The translations under genes were made by a program, and so were the position numbers. From NCBI RefSeq assembly GCF_001414055.1, contig NZ_CP013002.1:390501-454500 (forward strand): 64,000 bases of DNA, written 5' to 3'. This document shows, piece after piece, positions 35,339 through 43,486 of the stretch. Under the pieces are notes generated by a model. It worked only from the letters and a program-made list of their open reading frames with translations, had not been told where the DNA came from and did not search any database. Source of the DNA: Caulobacter henricii (GTDB lineage Bacteria; Pseudomonadota; Alphaproteobacteria; Caulobacterales; Caulobacteraceae). Positions within the stretch are counted from its first letter, which is position 1. The number at the start of each line of letters is the position of its first letter.

Positions 35339-36340
35339 CTAGGGGACCGAGGCTGAGACGCCGGATTTGGTCTGCACGACGGGCTTGAGTGTGCCGTCCG
35401 GATTATAGCCGAGGCGCTCGACCGTTACGGCCCGCCGTCCGAGTGCGCCGGTCTGCGTCCCGATCGTCAGAGCGGCATTGTGCAGGAAGATGTACCAGTC
35501 ACCCCGGAATTCAGTGATGCCGGGATGGATCGTAAAGCTGCCCTCGCCGGGTCCCGTGAGCAGGCCGCGATAGGTCCAGGGACCGGCAAGGGACGGTGCC
35601 GTGGCATAGGACACGTGTTCATCCTGCTGGCTTGACCGGTCCAGCGAGGCATAGGTCAGATAGTAGAGATCACCGCGTTTGTGCAGCCACGGTCCCTCTT
35701 CGAAGTAGGGCGGCGTGATCTCCATGATCGGCCCGTCGAGCTCGATCATGTTTGGCTTGAGCTTGGCGAGGTAGCACTGGCGGTTTCCCCAAGCGATCCA
35801 GGTCGTGCCGTCGTCATCGGTGAACACGGTGGGATCAATGTCCTCCCAGCTGTGGGTCCCCTTGGGCGTCATGTCATTGGTGATCAGCGCGCTTCCCCGC
35901 GCATCGACGAACGGACCCGCCGGCTGATCTGCGATCGCAACGCCGATAGCCTTGCCGGGATTTGAACCGTCGTGCTCGACGGCCGCGTAGAAGTAGAATT
36001 TCCCGTTTTTCTGGATCGCCTGCGATGCCCAGGCATCCTTCTGGGCCCATTTGAAATCAGCGACGTTCATGATGGGCGGGTGGGCCGTCCAAGTCTTGAG
36101 GTCGGTCGTGGAATAGACAAGCCATTCCCGCATGTTGAACATTTCGTCGTCTTTTGCCTCGTCGTGGCCGACATAGAGAAACAGGTGGTCGCCCACGACC
36201 AGTGGGGCAGGGTCGGCCGTGAACCTGTCGTGAAAGAGCGGATTGGAGCCCGGCCGGTTCGGGGTTTGAGCATTCGCCCCGCCGAAGCCTGATAAACCGA
36301 TGGCTGCCGTCAGCCCTAGTATTGCCGCACACCGTTTCAT
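35339..36340 (-). CDS. Secreted GH43-family glycoside hydrolase
   Basis: 333 residues from ATG at 36340. Signal peptide AAILGLTAAIGLSGFGGANAQ. Five-bladed propeller with the GH43 catalytic triad visible: Asp in FTADPAPLVV (general base), Asp in WEDIDPTVF (pKa modulator) and Glu in FEEGPWLHK (general acid). The family includes beta-xylosidases, alpha-L-arabinofuranosidases and arabinanases; the LYYLTYAS strand is typical. The divergent partner is an acetyl-esterase-like gene, and a XylR-like operator lies between them, pointing to xylan or arabinoxylan breakdown. Codon use looks less GC-biased than that of neighbours. Confidence 0.88.
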   Translation of the reverse strand: MKRCAAILGLTAAIGLSGFGGANAQTPNRPGSNPLFHDRFTADPAPLVVGDHLFLYVGHDEAKDDEMFNMREWLVYSTTDLKTWTAHPPIMNVADFKWAQKDAWASQAIQKNGKFYFYAAVEHDGSNPGKAIGVAIADQPAGPFVDARGSALITNDMTPKGTHSWEDIDPTVFTDDDGTTWIAWGNRQCYLAKLKPNMIELDGPIMEITPPYFEEGPWLHKRGDLYYLTYASLDRSSQQDEHVSYATAPSLAGPWTYRGLLTGPGEGSFTIHPGITEFRGDWYIFLHNAALTIGTQTGALGRRAVTVERLGYNPDGTLKPVVQTKSGVSASVP

Positions 36341-36373
36341 GTCGGCTCTTTCCCCGATTGCGCCACAGCAAAA

Positions 36374-36386
36374 GTTAGCGCTACCA
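36374..36386. promoter_or_regulatory. LacI/XylR-type operator between GH43 and esterase genes
   Basis: GTTAGCGCTACCA with a perfect 8-bp core TAGCGCTA. It closely resembles the XylR-controlled operators of xylose genes in C. crescentus as I recall them. It is 34 bp before the GH43 start and 54 bp before the esterase start, so one repressor could control both divergent genes. Confidence 0.6.
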
Positions 36387-36439
36387 TTTATCAAGCCTAA
36401 ATCGAAGCAAGCGTCGAAAAGATGCCGGGGGAAGGAAAC

Positions 36440-37402
36440 ATGAGGCGCGAAGTTTTCTACGCCGCCGGCAGGCCGCTGCAGCACGCCCGCAGAGTTTTGG
36501 GGACAATGGTCCTGTCGCTCGCGATCGGCTTTGCGGCCAACGCTTCAGCCCAGGATGAAATGACCTCGATTGACCCGCCGGCCCAGCCCGGCGCGATTGT
36601 CCTGAGCACGGGGCCTCTGCCTAATGCGACCTCGTCGGAAGCCTGGCACCGCCAGTACGGCAGTGCTTTTGCGCGCAATGTAACGGTTGCAACGCTGACG
36701 CCTTTTCTGCCGGATCCTGCAAAAGCAACCGGTGCAGCCATCATCGTCGCGCCGGGCGGTGGCTTCCGAACCCTGTCGATGGAGAATGAAGGCTGGGCGG
36801 TCGCCCGGGCGCTCGCCGACCGCGGCGTGGCGGCTTTCGTGCTGAAGTACCGCCTGAACCAGACGCCGCCCGATATGGCTGGCTTCCGGAGGTCCATGAC
36901 TGAACTGTTCTCCGACACGGGAAGGAGACCCCGGCCTGATCCTCAAACGGCTGCCACGAGCCTGGCACCCCAGATTGCCGACGCGCGCTCGGCCTTTGCT
37001 CTCGTTCGGGGCCGGTCGACGGAATGGCGGGTCGACCCTGACCGAATTGGCATGATCGGCTTTTCGGCAGGTGCCATGCTCACCCTCGCGACAACACTGT
37101 CAGGCGATGACGTCAAACCCGCGTCTATCGGCTTGATCTATGGTCCCCTGACCCCGGTGACCGTTCCGGTCGATGCGCCACCGATGTTCGTTGCCCTGGC
37201 GGCGGATGATCCATTCTTCGCCAACAGCGGACAGGGTCTGATCGACAGCTGGCGGACGGCGAAACGCCCCGTCGAATTCCACCTCTACGAAAACGGCGGG
37301 CATGGCTTCGGGATGTATCCGAAGACCACCTCAAGCACGGGCTGGTTCGAGGCCTATGTGCGTTGGATCGGGATGCACGGGATGCTGACGCCCAGGCCTT
37401 AG
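36440..37402 (+). CDS. Secreted alpha/beta-hydrolase, acetyl-xylan-esterase-like
   Basis: 320 residues from ATG at 36440, preceded by GGAAGGA; a second ATG at 36422 is less well placed. A hydrophobic signal (GTMVLSLAIGFAANASAQ, residues about 21-38) follows a basic stretch. Oxyanion region IIVAPGGGFR, nucleophile GFSAGA (GxSxG), Asp in ALAADDPFF and His in NGGHGFG form the catalytic set. It probably deacetylates sugars and works with the divergent GH43 enzyme. Codon use is softer than that of the surroundings, as in GH43. Confidence 0.83.
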   Translation: MRREVFYAAGRPLQHARRVLGTMVLSLAIGFAANASAQDEMTSIDPPAQPGAIVLSTGPLPNATSSEAWHRQYGSAFARNVTVATLTPFLPDPAKATGAAIIVAPGGGFRTLSMENEGWAVARALADRGVAAFVLKYRLNQTPPDMAGFRRSMTELFSDTGRRPRPDPQTAATSLAPQIADARSAFALVRGRSTEWRVDPDRIGMIGFSAGAMLTLATTLSGDDVKPASIGLIYGPLTPVTVPVDAPPMFVALAADDPFFANSGQGLIDSWRTAKRPVEFHLYENGGHGFGMYPKTTSSTGWFEAYVRWIGMHGMLTPRP

Positions 37403-37408
37403 GCCCCG

Positions 37409-37431
37409 GGGGCGGGTCGATACCCCGCCCC
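37409..37431 (+). terminator. Hairpin after the esterase gene
   Basis: Stem GGGGCGGG/CCCGCCCC with loop TCGATAC, 7 bp after the stop codon, but followed by only two T residues. A weak intrinsic terminator that could serve both convergent genes. Confidence 0.5.
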
Positions 37432-37483
37432 TTGCCTGCGGATCTTATGGCGGGCTTGTTCCGCTCCTGTCGGAGCAGGCGGT

Positions 37484-38584
37484 CTAGGCCTTCAGCGCTC
37501 GCGGCAGCACCTCGGCGAAGATGTCCAGCTCCGCCGGGCTGGCGGTGCCGACCCGGATCCAGGTCGGATGCGCGGGGCTGTCGAAGACGCGGACCTCGAC
37601 GCCCATGGCCGCCAGGGTCTTCTGGAAGGCGAGGTTGGGCCTGCCCGTATCGACGAAGACATAGGTCCCATAGGAGGGCAGGCAGGTCAGGCCATTGGCC
37701 TTGCAGATCGCGTAGATCTTCTCGCGGCAGCCTTCGAGATAGGCCTTGGTCCCGGACAGATAGGTCGCGTCGCCATAGCAGGCGAGGGCGGCGGCCAGGC
37801 CCGGGCGGCCCTTGTGGGTCGGGATCAGGCTCTTCAGCTGTTTGACCCGCTCGGGCCGGGCGATGATGAAGCCCACCCGCAGGCCGGCCATGCCATAGAC
37901 CTTGGAAAAGGTGCGGGCGACGATGACGTCATGGCCGGCCCTGGCCAGGTCGATCATCGAGTGGCGGACGGGATCGGGGCTGATCTCGATATAGGCCTCG
38001 TCGACGATCACTGGTGCGACCTTGCTCGCCTCGATGCAGAAGGCGCGCAGGGCTGCAGGATCGGCCAGCAGTCCGGTCGGATTGTTGGGGTTGCAGACAT
38101 AGACACAGCCCGCGCCGCTGGCCTTCTGCAGCAGGGCCGGCAGGTCCATCTGATGGTCGCCGGTGACCGGGACCCAGCTTAGGCTGGCACCCTGGCGCCC
38201 GGCATAGAGCAGGGGGGTGGCATAGGTCGGCTGGGGCGCAACGATGGGGCCGGCCTTGCCGAACAGGGTCGAGAGCAGGGAGAGGGCCTCCAGCGAGCCG
38301 TTACACAGGCCGACGCTGTCGGGGCTGACCCCTTCCTGCCGGGCGATGGCCTCGACCAGGGGCGGCTCCAGGGACCAGGCATAGTAGGGCGTCTGGTCCA
38401 GGGCCTTGGCCGCAGCCGCCCGAGCGGCCGGGCTTGGACCATAGGGGTTTTCGGTGACCCCGAGATGGGCGCGGATGGGCGCAGCCGGCGCGGGATCGAC
38501 CGTCCGGGCGGCGGCCATCGCCGGTGCCACAGCCGGAGCCAGGGCCGCTCCGCCGATCAGCAGGCCGCGTCGCGTCGTATCCAT
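37484..38584 (-). CDS. Tat-exported PLP-dependent aminotransferase (HisC-like)
   Basis: 366 residues. The N-terminus TTRRGLLIGGAALAPAVAPAMA is a twin-arginine signal, so the enzyme is predicted to be folded with its cofactor and exported to the periplasm. Fold-type I aminotransferase of the histidinol-phosphate group: VTENPYGPSPAARAAAAKAL, CNPNNPTG, VDEAYIEI (PLP-pairing Asp) and the Schiff-base Lys in TFSKVYGMAGLRVGF. The C-terminal RVGTASPAELDIF carries the carboxylate-binding Arg. Amino donor unknown. An Lrp-type regulator gene lies 62 bp upstream on the same strand. Confidence 0.87.
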   Translation of the reverse strand: MDTTRRGLLIGGAALAPAVAPAMAAARTVDPAPAAPIRAHLGVTENPYGPSPAARAAAAKALDQTPYYAWSLEPPLVEAIARQEGVSPDSVGLCNGSLEALSLLSTLFGKAGPIVAPQPTYATPLLYAGRQGASLSWVPVTGDHQMDLPALLQKASGAGCVYVCNPNNPTGLLADPAALRAFCIEASKVAPVIVDEAYIEISPDPVRHSMIDLARAGHDVIVARTFSKVYGMAGLRVGFIIARPERVKQLKSLIPTHKGRPGLAAALACYGDATYLSGTKAYLEGCREKIYAICKANGLTCLPSYGTYVFVDTGRPNLAFQKTLAAMGVEVRVFDSPAHPTWIRVGTASPAELDIFAEVLPRALKA

Positions 38585-38646
38585 GGTCCGTCTCCCCCTG
38601 TTGCGTCCCCAGTTGAGGCCGCAGGCGTGACAGGATCAAGACGCCA

Positions 38647-39114
38647 TCAGGCCGTGGTGATCGGCAGGGCGGTGGTGAACTTGATCTGCTCCATGGCGAA
38701 GCTGGAACTGACGTCGGTGAGCGGGGCGGTGGCAATCAGGCGCTTGTAGAAACGGTCATAGGCGGCGATGTCGCGGACTACGACCTTGAGCAGATAGTCG
38801 ACCTCGCCGCTCATGCGGTAGAACTCGACCACCTCGGGCAGGGCACGGGCCCCGGCGGCAAAGGTCGTCAGCCAGGCTTCGTCATGGCGGCCAGTCTTGA
38901 CGGCCACAAACACCGTCAGGCCCAGGTCGAGAGCGTCGCGGTCGAGCAGGGCCACCCGGGCGGTGATCACGCCGGCATCCTGCAGGCGCTTGATCCGTTT
39001 CCAGCACGGCGTCTGGGTCAGGCCCACCCGTTCGGCCAGTTCGGCGATCGGGACGGTGGAATCCTCCTGCAATATGGCCAGGAGCCTGCGATCGATATGA
39101 TCGAGATCAATCAT
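38647..39114 (-). CDS. Lrp/AsnC-family transcriptional regulator
   Basis: 155 residues from the ATG at 39114 (GGAG 9 nt upstream). N-terminal winged helix LDHIDRRLLAILQEDSTVPIAELAERVGLTQTPCWKRIKRLQDAGVI, then the RAM effector domain with VFVAVKTGRHDEAWLTTFAAGARALPEVVEFYRMSGEVDYLLKVVVRD. Such proteins sense amino acids. It is upstream of the exported aminotransferase and divergent from DUF6356-YeiH, so both are candidate targets. Confidence 0.9.
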   Translation of the reverse strand: MIDLDHIDRRLLAILQEDSTVPIAELAERVGLTQTPCWKRIKRLQDAGVITARVALLDRDALDLGLTVFVAVKTGRHDEAWLTTFAAGARALPEVVEFYRMSGEVDYLLKVVVRDIAAYDRFYKRLIATAPLTDVSSSFAMEQIKFTTALPITTA

Positions 39115-39236
39115 CTTCGATATCTCCAAGATCAGGAATGATTTTCTCCATAGGGCGAAATTGGCAGCGTATCCAGTAATGCCATTCTTCGGTTCCGCTT
39201 CATGATGGGACACCTGACGACAGATCGGGGAACGCC

Positions 39237-39485
39237 ATGCTGAAGCCATTCACGAGCCATCCGGAAGCGGTGGGCGAAACCTATGGCGAGCATCTGACCG
39301 TCGCCTGGAGCTTCGGCTTCACCCTGCTCGGGGCCGGCCTGGCCTGTCTGGTTCATGGCCTGCTGCCCTTCGCCTTCGAACGCACCGGCAGCAATACGGT
39401 CCGCCGCCTGAACGAGCGGCTGAGCCGGCGCTGCGCCCTGGCGGACAAAACGCGAGGCCTCGACGCGGCCCCCGTCCAGGGATGA
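39237..39485 (+). CDS. DUF6356 family small membrane protein
   Basis: 82 residues. FTSHPEAVGETYGEHLTVAWSFGFTLLGAGLACLVHGLLPFAFERTGSNTVRRLNERL is the typical DUF6356 sequence: the HPxxVGETYxEH motif, one or two membrane helices, LPxxFxxTGSxTV. Function unknown. It overlaps the YeiH-like transporter gene by 4 bp (ATGA). Confidence 0.85.
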   Translation: MLKPFTSHPEAVGETYGEHLTVAWSFGFTLLGAGLACLVHGLLPFAFERTGSNTVRRLNERLSRRCALADKTRGLDAAPVQG

Positions 39486-40498
39486 ATGCCGCCATCGCCA
39501 GGCTCGGCGCTTTCCGCTTCGAGGCGGGCAAGCTTTGGCCGGGCCTGATCGCTGGCCTCGCAATCGCCCTGCTGGCCAAACCGCTATCGCACCTGCTGCA
39601 CGCGCCGGCACCGCTGCTGGCCGTGATCCTGGGCATGGGTCTGGGGGCCATGGGCCTGGGCAGCCGTCTGGCCGCCGGCCTTGACCTCTGGGCCAAGCCC
39701 GGCCTGCGCCTGGGCGTCGCCATGATGGGGGCCCAGATCACCTGGAGCGAATTTGCCCTGCTCGGCGGACCAGCCATCCTGGCCAGCGGGGCCGTGGTCC
39801 TGGGCGGACTCACCGTCGGGGCCGGCGTCGGCATGGCCCTGGGACTGCCCCTGGCCGAGGCCCTGATCGCCGCGGCCGCCTGCTCGATCTGCGGGGCCTC
39901 GGCGGCGCTCGCCGCCTCCCAGGCTGCGCCGGCCAGTCCGGCCAATCAGCGCACGACCGCCCTGGTGATCATCGGGGTCAATCTGCTCTCGACCGTGGCC
40001 ATGCTGGCCTATCCGCCGGTCGCCAAGGCGCTGGGCTTCACGGCCCACCAGGCCGGCGTGTTTTTCGGCCTCTCCATCCACGACGTCGCCCAGGTGGCGG
40101 GCGCGGGCTCGTCGGTCTCGGCGGACGCTGCGAGTGCCGCGGCCCTGGCCAAGCTGGCCCGGATTGTCTGGCTGGGCCCGGCGGTCGTTCTGATCGGCCT
40201 GCTTCTGAGCCGGACCCGGGACGGCTGTGGCCAGGCTGGCTTCAAGGGCCCGCCCCTGTTCGTCCTCGGCTTTGCCGCCCTGGCCGCCCTGCGCGGGTTC
40301 GGACTGCTGCCGGAGGGCCTGGTCGCGATCCTGGCCACGCTCTCGAGCTTCCTGCTTCTGGCCGGAGTCGGGGCCATTTCGGCCAAGCTGGGGCCGGCCG
40401 CGCTGCTGGAGGTCAAGCCCAGACTGGCGGCGGCCCTGGCCCTCTCCACCCTGGCCGTGGCGGCCATGGCCTATGGCCTGACGCGGGCCTTTTTCTAG
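39482..40498 (+). CDS. YeiH-family (UPF0324) putative anion exporter
   Basis: 338 residues, about ten membrane helices. Family signatures: PLLAVILGMGLGAMG, GLRLGVAMMGAQITWSEF, SICGASAALAA (the central SxCGxSA motif) and FFGLSIHDVAQVAGAGSSVS. UPF0324 members are often linked to sulphur compounds and some are proposed sulphate exporters. It is translationally coupled to DUF6356. The usual LysR partner is not adjacent; an Lrp-type gene is divergent instead. Confidence 0.88.
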   Translation: MNAAIARLGAFRFEAGKLWPGLIAGLAIALLAKPLSHLLHAPAPLLAVILGMGLGAMGLGSRLAAGLDLWAKPGLRLGVAMMGAQITWSEFALLGGPAILASGAVVLGGLTVGAGVGMALGLPLAEALIAAAACSICGASAALAASQAAPASPANQRTTALVIIGVNLLSTVAMLAYPPVAKALGFTAHQAGVFFGLSIHDVAQVAGAGSSVSADAASAAALAKLARIVWLGPAVVLIGLLLSRTRDGCGQAGFKGPPLFVLGFAALAALRGFGLLPEGLVAILATLSSFLLLAGVGAISAKLGPAALLEVKPRLAAALALSTLAVAAMAYGLTRAFF

Positions 40499-40674
40499 CC
40501 AATCTGGCCTCGGGGGCGAATTTGCGGGCTTTCCAGCCCGCAAGACGCTGCGTAAAGGGCGCTCGGCCGGTCTGGGGCGCGAACTTCGGCAGGAAATTCC
40601 CCTGCTGATCGCGCACGTCTTGGCGAAACACGCTGCCCGGACCATGGTCGGGGCAGAAGACCAAGTCGGAGGGA

Positions 40675-42096
40675 ATGACCTTGAGTTTCTGGACGCGGCG
40701 CAAGTCGATCGACGCCATTGTGGCGGGGCATGATGGCCATCAGTTGAAGAAGACCCTGAGCTGGCCGCATCTGGTGGCCCTGGGCGTCGGGGCCATCGTC
40801 GGGACGGGCATCTATACCCTGACCGGAATCGGCGCGGGTCTGGCCGGGCCGGGCGTCATCCTCTCCTTCCTGATCGCCGGGGCCGTCTGCGCCTGTGCAG
40901 CGCTCTGCTATGCCGAACTCTCGACCATGATCCCGGCCTCCGGCAGCGCCTATACCTACAGCTATGTCGCCATGGGCGAGCCTGTGGCCTGGTTCGTCGG
41001 CTGGAGCCTGATCCTGGAATATACCCTGGTCTGCGCGGCGGTTGCCGTCGGCTGGTCGGCCCATGCGACGGGCCTGTTCCGGATGATCGGCACGCCCGAG
41101 GCCCTGCTTGCCGGGCCCCATATGGGCGGACTGGTCAATCTTCCCGCCGTGATCATCTCCTTCGCGGTCGCGGGCCTGCTGGCCCTGGGCACCCGGGAAA
41201 GCGCCACGGTCAACATGGTGCTGGTCGCGGTGAAGATCATCGCCCTTCTCGTCTTTGTCGTCCTGTGCATCCCGGCCTTCGACGCCAGCCACTTTACGCC
41301 GTTCATGCCGCAGGGCTTCGCCGCGACGCCCGACGCTAACGGTATCAAGGTGGGCGTCATGGCCGCCGCCAGCCTGATCTTCTTTGCCTTCTACGGCTTT
41401 GACGCGGTGTCGACCGCGGCCGAGGAGACCAAGAATCCCAAGCGTGACCTGACCATCGGCATCGTCGGCTCGATGGCCGTCTGCACCCTGATCTACATGG
41501 TCGTGGCCGCTGTCTCGATCGGGGCCTCGCGCACCGAGGTCTTCTCCAAGAGCGAAGCACCGCTGGTCTTCATTCTGGAAAGCCTCAGCCACCCCAAGGT
41601 CGCCCAGCTGGTGGCCCTGGCGGCCGTGATCGCCCTGCCGACCGTGATCCTGGCCTTCATGTACGGTCAAAGCCGGATCTTCTTCGTGATGGCCCGTGAC
41701 GGTCTGCTCCCCAAGAGCCTGGCCAAGGTCAATGCCAAGACTGGTACGCCGGTGCTGATGACCCTGCTGACCGGGGCCCTGTCGGCCCTGATCTCGGGCT
41801 GGCTGTCGCTGAAGGACATTGCCGAGCTGGCCAATGCCGGCACCCTGGCGGCCTTCATCGCCGTCGGCCTTTCGGTGATCATCCTGCGGGTTCGGGATCC
41901 GGGCCGGCCCCGGGTGTTCTCGACGCCGGTCTGGCCGGTCGTGGCCTCGGGGGCGATTCTGGGCTGCCTCTATCTGTTCTCCAGCCTGCCGACCACGACC
42001 CAGCTCTACTTCCTCTATGCTCACTGCCTTGGCGCGGTGGTCTATGTGGCGTTTGGCCTGCACAACAGCGCCCTGGCCCGGGCCGAGCGGACGTAG
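40675..42096 (+). CDS. APC-superfamily amino-acid permease (cationic amino-acid transporter type)
   Basis: 473 residues with about twelve helices. The start of helix 1, LVALGVGAIVGTGIYTLTGIGAGLAGPGVILSFLIAGAVC, includes the GxGxIxGTGI substrate motif of the APC fold. FYGFDAVSTAAEETKNPKRDLTIGIVGS is the conserved helix 6 region with the CAT/YfnA-type ETKNPxRxxPxGI sequence. The N-terminal WTRRKSIDAIVAGHDGHQLKKTLSWPHL is also typical of the CAT subgroup. Imports amino acids by proton coupling. A hairpin follows the stop. Confidence 0.88.
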   Translation: MTLSFWTRRKSIDAIVAGHDGHQLKKTLSWPHLVALGVGAIVGTGIYTLTGIGAGLAGPGVILSFLIAGAVCACAALCYAELSTMIPASGSAYTYSYVAMGEPVAWFVGWSLILEYTLVCAAVAVGWSAHATGLFRMIGTPEALLAGPHMGGLVNLPAVIISFAVAGLLALGTRESATVNMVLVAVKIIALLVFVVLCIPAFDASHFTPFMPQGFAATPDANGIKVGVMAAASLIFFAFYGFDAVSTAAEETKNPKRDLTIGIVGSMAVCTLIYMVVAAVSIGASRTEVFSKSEAPLVFILESLSHPKVAQLVALAAVIALPTVILAFMYGQSRIFFVMARDGLLPKSLAKVNAKTGTPVLMTLLTGALSALISGWLSLKDIAELANAGTLAAFIAVGLSVIILRVRDPGRPRVFSTPVWPVVASGAILGCLYLFSSLPTTTQLYFLYAHCLGAVVYVAFGLHNSALARAERT

Positions 42097-42111
42097 CGGC
42101 AAGGCGATTTT

Positions 42112-42136
42112 GGGCCGGCGTTTCGCGCGCCGGCCC
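42112..42136 (+). terminator. Hairpin after the permease gene
   Basis: Perfect 9-bp stem GGGCCGGCG/CGCCGGCCC with loop TTTCGCG, followed by TTCCATTCC. T content is low, so termination strength is uncertain. Confidence 0.55.
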
Positions 42137-42202
42137 TTCCATTCCTGAGCTTGGCGGCTACAGTCCGCGTCAAAACAAGTGTTTGACGCAGGAAGCTCCG
42201 CC

Positions 42203-43351
42203 ATGGCCCTCGATCTCGAAACCCGCGACCAGCTGCTCGACATGGTTGCCCGCTTCGTCGCCGAGCGCCTGCGACCCATCGAGGCCAAGGTCGCCGAGGA
42301 CGATGCGGTGCCCCAGGACGTCATCGACGAGATGAAGAGCCTGGGCCTGTTTGGCCTGTCGATCCCGGAAGAGTTCGGCGGTCTGGGCCTGAACATGGAG
42401 GAGGAGTGCCTGGTCGGGGTCGAGCTGGGCCGCACCTCGCCGGCCTTCCGCTCGGCCTTTGGCACCAATGTCGGCATCGGCAGCCAGGGTCTGGTGATGT
42501 TCGGGACCGACGAACAGAAGGCCAAGTGGCTGCCCGGCATCGCCTCGGGCGAGATCATCACCAGTTTCGCCCTGACCGAGCCGGAAGCCGGCTCCGACAG
42601 CGCCTCGGTCCGCACCCTGGCCGTCCGCGACGGCGACGACTACGTCCTTAATGGCTCCAAGCGCTACATCACCAATGCCGGCAAGGCGTCGCTGTTCACG
42701 GTGATGGCGCGGACCAATCCGGACTCCAAGGGCGGCTCCGGCGTCTCGGCCTTCCTGGTGCCCGGCGGTCTGCCGGGGCTCATCGTCGGCAAGCCGGAGA
42801 AGAAGATGGGCCAGCAGGGTGCCCATATCCACGACGTCACCTTCGACAATGTCCGCGTCCCGGCCTGGAACCGTCTGGGCGAGGAGGGCGAGGGCTTCAA
42901 GGTCGCCATGCAGGTCCTGGATCGTGGCCGCCTGCACATCGCGGCCGTCTGCGTCGGGGTGGCTGAGCGGCTGATCAAGGACTGCGTGGCCTATGCCGGC
43001 GAGCGCAAGCAGTTCGGCCAGGCCATTTCCAGCTTCCAGCTGGTTCAGGCCATGATCGCCGACAGCAAGACCGAGGCCCTGGCGGCCCGGGCCCTGGTCA
43101 TGGAGACCGCCCGCAAACGCGATGCGGGGCAGGGCGTCACCCTGGAAGCGGCGGCCTCCAAGCTGTTTGCCTCCGAGATGGTCGGCCGCGTCGCCGACCG
43201 GGCGGTGCAGATCTTCGGCGGAGCCGGCTATGTCGCCGACTATGGCATCGAGCGCCTGTACCGCGATGTGCGGATCTTCCGGATCTATGAAGGCACCAGC
43301 CAGATCCAGCAGGTCGTCATCGCCCGGGAGACCATGAAACAGGGCGGCTGA
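42203..43351 (+). CDS. Acyl-CoA dehydrogenase
   Basis: 382 residues from ATG at 42203 (AGGA upstream), the normal length. FAD enzyme oxidising an acyl-CoA to the trans-2-enoyl-CoA. Visible are FALTEPEAGSDSAS (FAD and acyl contact), YITNAGKASLFTVMART, GERKQFGQAISSFQLVQAMIAD and the C-terminal IFGGAGYVADYGIERLYRDVRIFRIYEGTSQIQ, where Glu in YEGTS is the catalytic base. Substrate chain length is not predictable. It stands alone. Confidence 0.92.
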   Translation: MALDLETRDQLLDMVARFVAERLRPIEAKVAEDDAVPQDVIDEMKSLGLFGLSIPEEFGGLGLNMEEECLVGVELGRTSPAFRSAFGTNVGIGSQGLVMFGTDEQKAKWLPGIASGEIITSFALTEPEAGSDSASVRTLAVRDGDDYVLNGSKRYITNAGKASLFTVMARTNPDSKGGSGVSAFLVPGGLPGLIVGKPEKKMGQQGAHIHDVTFDNVRVPAWNRLGEEGEGFKVAMQVLDRGRLHIAAVCVGVAERLIKDCVAYAGERKQFGQAISSFQLVQAMIADSKTEALAARALVMETARKRDAGQGVTLEAAASKLFASEMVGRVADRAVQIFGGAGYVADYGIERLYRDVRIFRIYEGTSQIQQVVIARETMKQGG

Positions 43352-43417
43352 CTGGCTCTGCAAACGTTTCCACCCTGAGGAGAGTGCGGCGAGATGCCGC
43401 GCCCCTGACGGGAATAC

Positions 43418-43432
43418 TTAAGCCGCCATTAA
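43418..43432 (+). promoter_or_regulatory. CtrA box upstream of the globin-coupled chemoreceptor
   Basis: TTAA-GCCGCCA-TTAA, an exact TTAA-N7-TTAA match to the CtrA binding site, 54 bp before the receptor ATG. Such a site would place the receptor under cell-cycle control, as expected for motility genes in Caulobacter. Confidence 0.7.
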
Positions 43433-43486
43433 GCATGGAAGCCGAGGGTTCAGTCCGGCATTTTCGCCAGGACAGGAGCCCTCGCT

